Assembly (NCBI GenBank): GCA_964594775.1
Contig: CAZQNO010000003.1
Span: 1 to 64,000 of the forward strand
DNA: 64,000 nt
Source: CAYFVU01 sp964594775
GTDB taxonomy: Bacteria > Spirochaetota > Spirochaetia > DSM-16054 > Sediminispirochaetaceae
Reading direction: 5' to 3'
In this document: positions 62,512-64,000 of the stretch, one piece after another
Position numbering within the stretch: the first letter of the stretch is position 1
Layout of the letters: each line of letters starts with the position of its first letter
The notes under the pieces: model-generated
Told to the model about the DNA's origin: nothing
The model's database searches: none
The model's input: the letters and a program-made list of their open reading frames with translations, nothing else
Made by a program: the position numbers and the translations under genes

Positions 62512-64000
62512 TCACTCGTCCCATAGTTCGATGTGATACTTATAGCCCTGTTCGGTGAGGAATTTCTGGCGGTTATGGGCGTATTCCTCCTCCACGGTAT
62601 GGCGGGTAACGAGGCTGTAGAAAAAAGAGTTCTTCTCTTTTGGCCTGAGAATTCTGCCGAGCCGCTGTGCCTCCTCCTGCCTGCTTCCGAAGGTTCCGGA
62701 GACCTGAATCGCTACCGATGCATCGGGCAGGTCTATGGCGAAGTTTGCCACCTTTGAAACGACGATTACCCGGAGCTTTCCCCTGCGAAAATCTTCATAG
62801 ATTCTCTCCCGCTCGGCGTTCGGCGTTTTACCGGTAATGAGGGGAGTTTCGAGTGAGGCGGCAATGTGCTGCAGCTGTCGGATATACTGACCTATCACGA
62901 GGATCTGGTCCTCCCGGTGATTCTCGATGAGCTGCCGGGCGATGTCGAGCTTCTTTCCGTTCTCCGCGGCGATACGGTACTTCGTCCGCCGGTCTCCCGT
63001 CGCGTAGGGAATCTTGTCCTCCTCGGGAAGGGAGAGCCTGATTTCATTGCAGAGGGCCTCGGCTATCCACCCCTTTCGTTCGAGCTCCTTCCACGGTACG
63101 TCGCAGCGTTTGGGGCCGACGAGAGAAAATACATCCTCCTCTCGACCGTCTTCCCGAACGAGGGTAGCGGTGAGGCCGAGTCGGCGGAGTGCCTGGATCT
63201 CGGCGGTTACGCGGAAGACCGGTGCCGGCAGCAGATGGACCTCGTCGTAGATGATCAAACCCCAATCCCTCGAGCGGAAGAGCGAGAAGTGGGGAAAGTC
63301 TCCCCCCTTATCGGGACGCCAGGTGAGTATCTGATAGGTTGCCACGGTGATCGGACGGATTTCCTTTTTCTCGCCGGTATACTCTCCTATCTGTCGGCGG
63401 GGCACTTCAGTCTTATCGGCGATCTCATCGATCCATTGATGCACCGCCGCAGTATTCGGCGCGAGGATAAGGGTGTAGGTCCCGATGAGCTCCATGATCT
63501 TCAAGCCAATGACGGTCTTTCCCGAACCGCAGGGAAGCACAACCGTGCCGAAACCGTTTCCCATTTTCCCCCGGCCGTAGAAGACCTCCGCCGCTTCCCT
63601 CTGATAGTCGCGTACGTGGAAAAAATAGCCGTCGGAGGTGGTGTCCCTGAGCCTCACTTCAAAAGCTTTTCCCTCTTTGAGGGGAGCCTCGTCCTTCACG
63701 GGATATCCGGCCTTTATGAGCATGAGCTTTATCGTACCTCTGTCCACTAAGTCGACGAAGAATCCGCCCTCCGCGGGGCTGAGATGTTTCATCACCTTCT
63801 TGTTCCATTCGAGTTCGGTCCGGATCGCCGCATCCTCGATCTTCAAGAGCAATCTGTGCTCTTTCCCTTCCAGAGGCACGAGGACCAGTTTGCCGAATCT
63901 CGACATGGTATCGAAGACGGTGTACGAGACGTTCTCCGGTATCTCGTAACGGGACCAGTGTGAGAGTCTCTCCACTATCTCCTCTGCCGCATATCCTGCA
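62512..64000 (-). CDS. XPB/Ssl2-family DNA helicase, 5' end outside the window
   Basis: About 496 residues visible; the frame is open to the window edge, and the reading AGYAAEEIVERLSHWSRYEIPENV before the GTG at 63975 matches the XPB N-terminal domain, so the start lies outside. Motifs: HVRDYQREAAEVF (Q-like), LPCGSGKTVIGL (I), YDEVHLLPA (II, DEVH), LGLTATLVREDGRE (III with the XPB-specific RED motif), ILVIGQYIRQLQHIA (IV), VVSKVANFAIDLPDASVAIQVSG (V) and RQEEAQRLGRILRP (VI). It should translocate 3'-to-5' on DNA. It is followed 7 nt later by the helicase-associated gene. Confidence 0.92.
   Translation of the reverse strand, partial: AGYAAEEIVERLSHWSRYEIPENVSYTVFDTMSRFGKLVLVPLEGKEHRLLLKIEDAAIRTELEWNKKVMKHLSPAEGGFFVDLVDRGTIKLMLIKAGYPVKDEAPLKEGKAFEVRLRDTTSDGYFFHVRDYQREAAEVFYGRGKMGNGFGTVVLPCGSGKTVIGLKIMELIGTYTLILAPNTAAVHQWIDEIADKTEVPRRQIGEYTGEKKEIRPITVATYQILTWRPDKGGDFPHFSLFRSRDWGLIIYDEVHLLPAPVFRVTAEIQALRRLGLTATLVREDGREEDVFSLVGPKRCDVPWKELERKGWIAEALCNEIRLSLPEEDKIPYATGDRRTKYRIAAENGKKLDIARQLIENHREDQILVIGQYIRQLQHIAASLETPLITGKTPNAERERIYEDFRRGKLRVIVVSKVANFAIDLPDASVAIQVSGTFGSRQEEAQRLGRILRPKEKNSFFYSLVTRHTVEEEYAHNRQKFLTEQGYKYHIELWDE

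Noticed and set aside
1..64000. Mobile elements, prophage or tRNA genes
   Set aside because: No transposase, integrase, phage structural gene, terminal inverted repeat pair or tRNA cloverleaf was recognised on either strand by eye; a tRNAscan and IS search would settle this.

Overview
The window reads as ordinary chromosome from a member of the Spirochaetota, probably a free-living or anaerobic Spirochaeta-like lineage rather than a small-genome pathogen. The evidence is a combination of traits: a 29-residue bS22 (AURKAIP1/COX24-type) ribosomal protein, an FlgH-like flagellar protein, a type-1 UTP-glucose-1-phosphate uridylyltransferase, a bacterial XPB helicase with its partner, an ornithine-compatible MurE motif beside a FemX transferase, and many lipoprotein or TPR proteins of unknown function. 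Base composition is moderately GC-rich, and coding density is very high, with many 1-4 nt start/stop overlaps. I saw no tRNA, rRNA, insertion sequence, prophage, plasmid or CRISPR signature, and no gene-free stretch longer than about 225 nt.

Layout. 1-5.7 kb: nitroreductase tail, YqgE, a SurA/PrsA-like foldase, thioredoxin, a TetR regulator divergent from an XdhC-like gene, and an N-acetylglutamate synthase. 5.7-11 kb (minus): a biotin ECF transporter (bioY-ecfA-ecfT) coupled to a single-domain response regulator, a LOG-family nucleotide hydrolase, a SufS-type cysteine desulfurase and MtnA. 11-20.9 kb: a second receiver protein, nicotinamidase, two unknown proteins, DNA polymerase IV, a degenerate M28-like membrane protein, a nitroreductase, MurE, and a divergent orphan adenine methyltransferase. 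20.9-27.2 kb: HflKC, then a YheO-type regulator-RidA-tryptophanase operon, an SlyD-type FKBP and a TlpA-like thioredoxin. 27.3-38.7 kb: MetG, FemX, MurD, bS22, FlgH-like, Dxs, HisI and the uridylyltransferase. 38.7-43.2 kb: the rpsF-ssb-rpsR-yybS-rplI-dnaB cluster, then a ComFB protein. 43.2-56.5 kb (minus): one long gene string running SH3 lipoprotein, ABC-F ATPase, maf, rpsB, tsf, frr, uppS, cdsA, dxr, rseP, CpXC protein and beta-propeller protein. 56.5-60.4 kb: three envelope proteins of unknown function. 60.4-64 kb: XPB helicase with a helicase-associated partner.

How the genes work together. Translation (S2, EF-Ts, RRF, S6, S18, L9, bS22, MetG), envelope building (UppS, CdsA, Dxs, Dxr, MurD, MurE, FemX, RseP, SurA-like) and replication/repair (DnaB, SSB, Pol IV, XPB) dominate. 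Catabolic and accessory genes are few: tryptophanase with RidA, nicotinamidase, and the biotin transporter.

The most striking unlisted signal is regulatory. At least nine genes have a good sigma70-type promoter whose -10 element ends only 6-11 nt before the start codon, which predicts leaderless or nearly leaderless mRNAs. In one case (murE and the methyltransferase) the two divergent start codons overlap on a single CATG. A 31-codon small ORF with its own such promoter lies immediately before metG. The best candidate for an incompletely described system is the XPB helicase plus its Helicase_C_3/WYL-like partner at the right end. All assignments come from reading the sequence; no database search was run.
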